From Saccharopolyspora spinosa NRRL 18395 (GTDB lineage: Bacteria; Actinomycetota; Actinomycetes; Mycobacteriales; Pseudonocardiaceae): DNA of 64,000 nt. The stretch is taken from the NCBI RefSeq assembly GCF_000194155.1, contig NZ_GL877878.1, positions 564,032 to 628,031 of the forward strand, in the 5' to 3' direction. Both the position numbers and the translations under genes were made by a program. Under the pieces are notes generated by a model. The model worked only from the letters and a program-made list of their open reading frames with translations. It made no database searches and was not told where the DNA came from. Each line of letters opens with the position of its first letter. Position 1 is the stretch's first letter. Of the stretch, positions 63,291 through 64,000 are shown one piece after another.

Positions 63291-63449
63291 TTGAGCGAGG
63301 GCGAAGGCACCACCTTCATGCAGTGGCGGGAGCGGGCCCAGACCGAGGTTCGCGACGACGGGCCCAAGATGCGGGCGGTCATGATCACCGCGGCGGTCGT
63401 GGTGCTCGTCGGAATCATCGTGGGATCCGTGATCCTGCTGCTGTCCTGA
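63291..63449 (+). CDS. Small single-pass membrane protein
   Basis: 52 residues from TTG 63291, with GAGGAG 6 bases upstream; a GTG at 63225 is in frame. A charged N terminus (QWRERAQTEVRDDGPKMRA) is followed by a C-terminal helix (VMITAAVVVLVGIIVGSVIL). Small tail-anchored proteins of this type are common in actinobacteria; no function is known to me. Possible last member of the transporter transcript. Confidence 0.6.
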   Translation: MSEGEGTTFMQWRERAQTEVRDDGPKMRAVMITAAVVVLVGIIVGSVILLLS

Positions 63450-63464
63450 TGCGGGCGTCCGCGA

Positions 63465-63578
63465 TTTCAATGGAAATCGGATGTCAGATTTCCATTGAAA
63501 TTGCGGGAGTTATCCACAGCCTCCGGCGTGTCGTGGACCGACACGCCGGAGGTCCACAATTTCCATTGGAATCGCGGT
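63465..63578. promoter_or_regulatory. Cluster of ATTTCCATTGAAAT-type palindromes
   Basis: GATTTCAATGGAAATC (63466-63481), GATTTCCATTGAAATTG (63488-63504) and AATTTCCATTGGAATCG (63559-63575) are related palindromes in a 110-base region between convergent genes. Related TTTCAATTGAAA sites precede ileS. Because no promoter faces the region, their use as operators is unproven. Confidence 0.5.
63520..63552. terminator. Bidirectional terminator hairpin
   Basis: CCTCCGGCGTGTCG (63520-63533) pairs perfectly with 63539-63552; loop TGGAC. It separates the small membrane protein gene from the convergent hemolysin-type gene. A DnaA-box-like TTATCCACA (63510-63518) touches its left arm. Confidence 0.8.
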
Positions 63579-63596
63579 GATCGAACCCGGGTTGGG

Positions 63597-64000
<404 letters not shown>

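Noticed and set aside
63510..63518. TTATCCACA as part of a replication origin
   Set aside because: A single box between convergent genes, with no dnaA, dnaN, rpmH or gyrase genes nearby, does not make an origin.

Overview
The window comes from a high-GC actinobacterium, most likely of the family Pseudonocardiaceae and close to Saccharopolyspora. This is inference from gene content: a murE-to-ftsQ cell-wall cluster, the block ftsZ-pgeF-yggS-sepF-yggT-divIVA-ileS, an AftA-type arabinofuranosyltransferase, an actinobacterial ileS T-box, a SAM-IV riboswitch and frequent GTG/TTG starts. No tRNA, rRNA, CRISPR array or complete insertion sequence was seen.

Layout. 1-1460: accessory locus with an XRE-type regulator and three small proteins. 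1633-12014: murE, murF, mraY, murD, ftsW, murG, murC, ftsQ, nearly all joined by 4-base stop/start overlaps. 12015-21365: a block of about 9.3 kb separates ftsQ from ftsZ; it holds two broken eccC (type VII secretion ATPase) fragments sharing an 838-bp repeat, a bacterial nitric oxide synthase, a sugar ABC transporter without ATPase, a WYL regulator and a short-chain dehydrogenase. 21366-30258: ftsZ, pgeF, yggS, sepF, yggT, divIVA, a small membrane protein, and ileS behind a T-box. 30259-34323: SAM-IV riboswitch with a class V aminotransferase, then lspA and rluD. 34372-37251: three-gene proton-translocating transhydrogenase. 38668-40404: dnaE missing most of its PHP and catalytic region. 40788-47031: P450, frameshifted aftA, DUF2567 protein, membrane-anchored protein, LON-domain protein. 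47209-51473: NdnR-like Nudix repressor divergent from nadA-nadB-nadC. 51474-52929: small island with a decayed antitoxin remnant, a Uma2 protein and an intact MazF/RHH toxin-antitoxin pair. 53079-57858: CPBP protease, nitrilase-family amidase, GntR regulator, MHS-type transporter and DUF2848 protein. 58015-63223: five-gene peptide/nickel-type ABC transporter. 63597-64000: CorC/hemolysin-type protein running off the window.

How it works together. The first half is mostly housekeeping: peptidoglycan precursor synthesis, division (FtsZ, SepF, FtsW, FtsQ) and polar growth (DivIVA). RNA-level control is visible at ileS (T-box) and at the aminotransferase (SAM-IV). NAD synthesis appears controlled by the Nudix repressor through a 7-9-7 inverted repeat. 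GTATAC-centred palindromes in front of the GntR gene and between the transporter and DUF2848 genes point to one small catabolic regulon.

The least ordinary features are dispersed non-coding repeats. One family of up to about 200 bp recurs between genes and once inside the 5' coding part of a transporter permease. Several hairpin families recur at gene ends. The truncated dnaE, the duplicated eccC pieces and the aftA frameshift may be real decay or assembly/sequencing error; reads would settle this.
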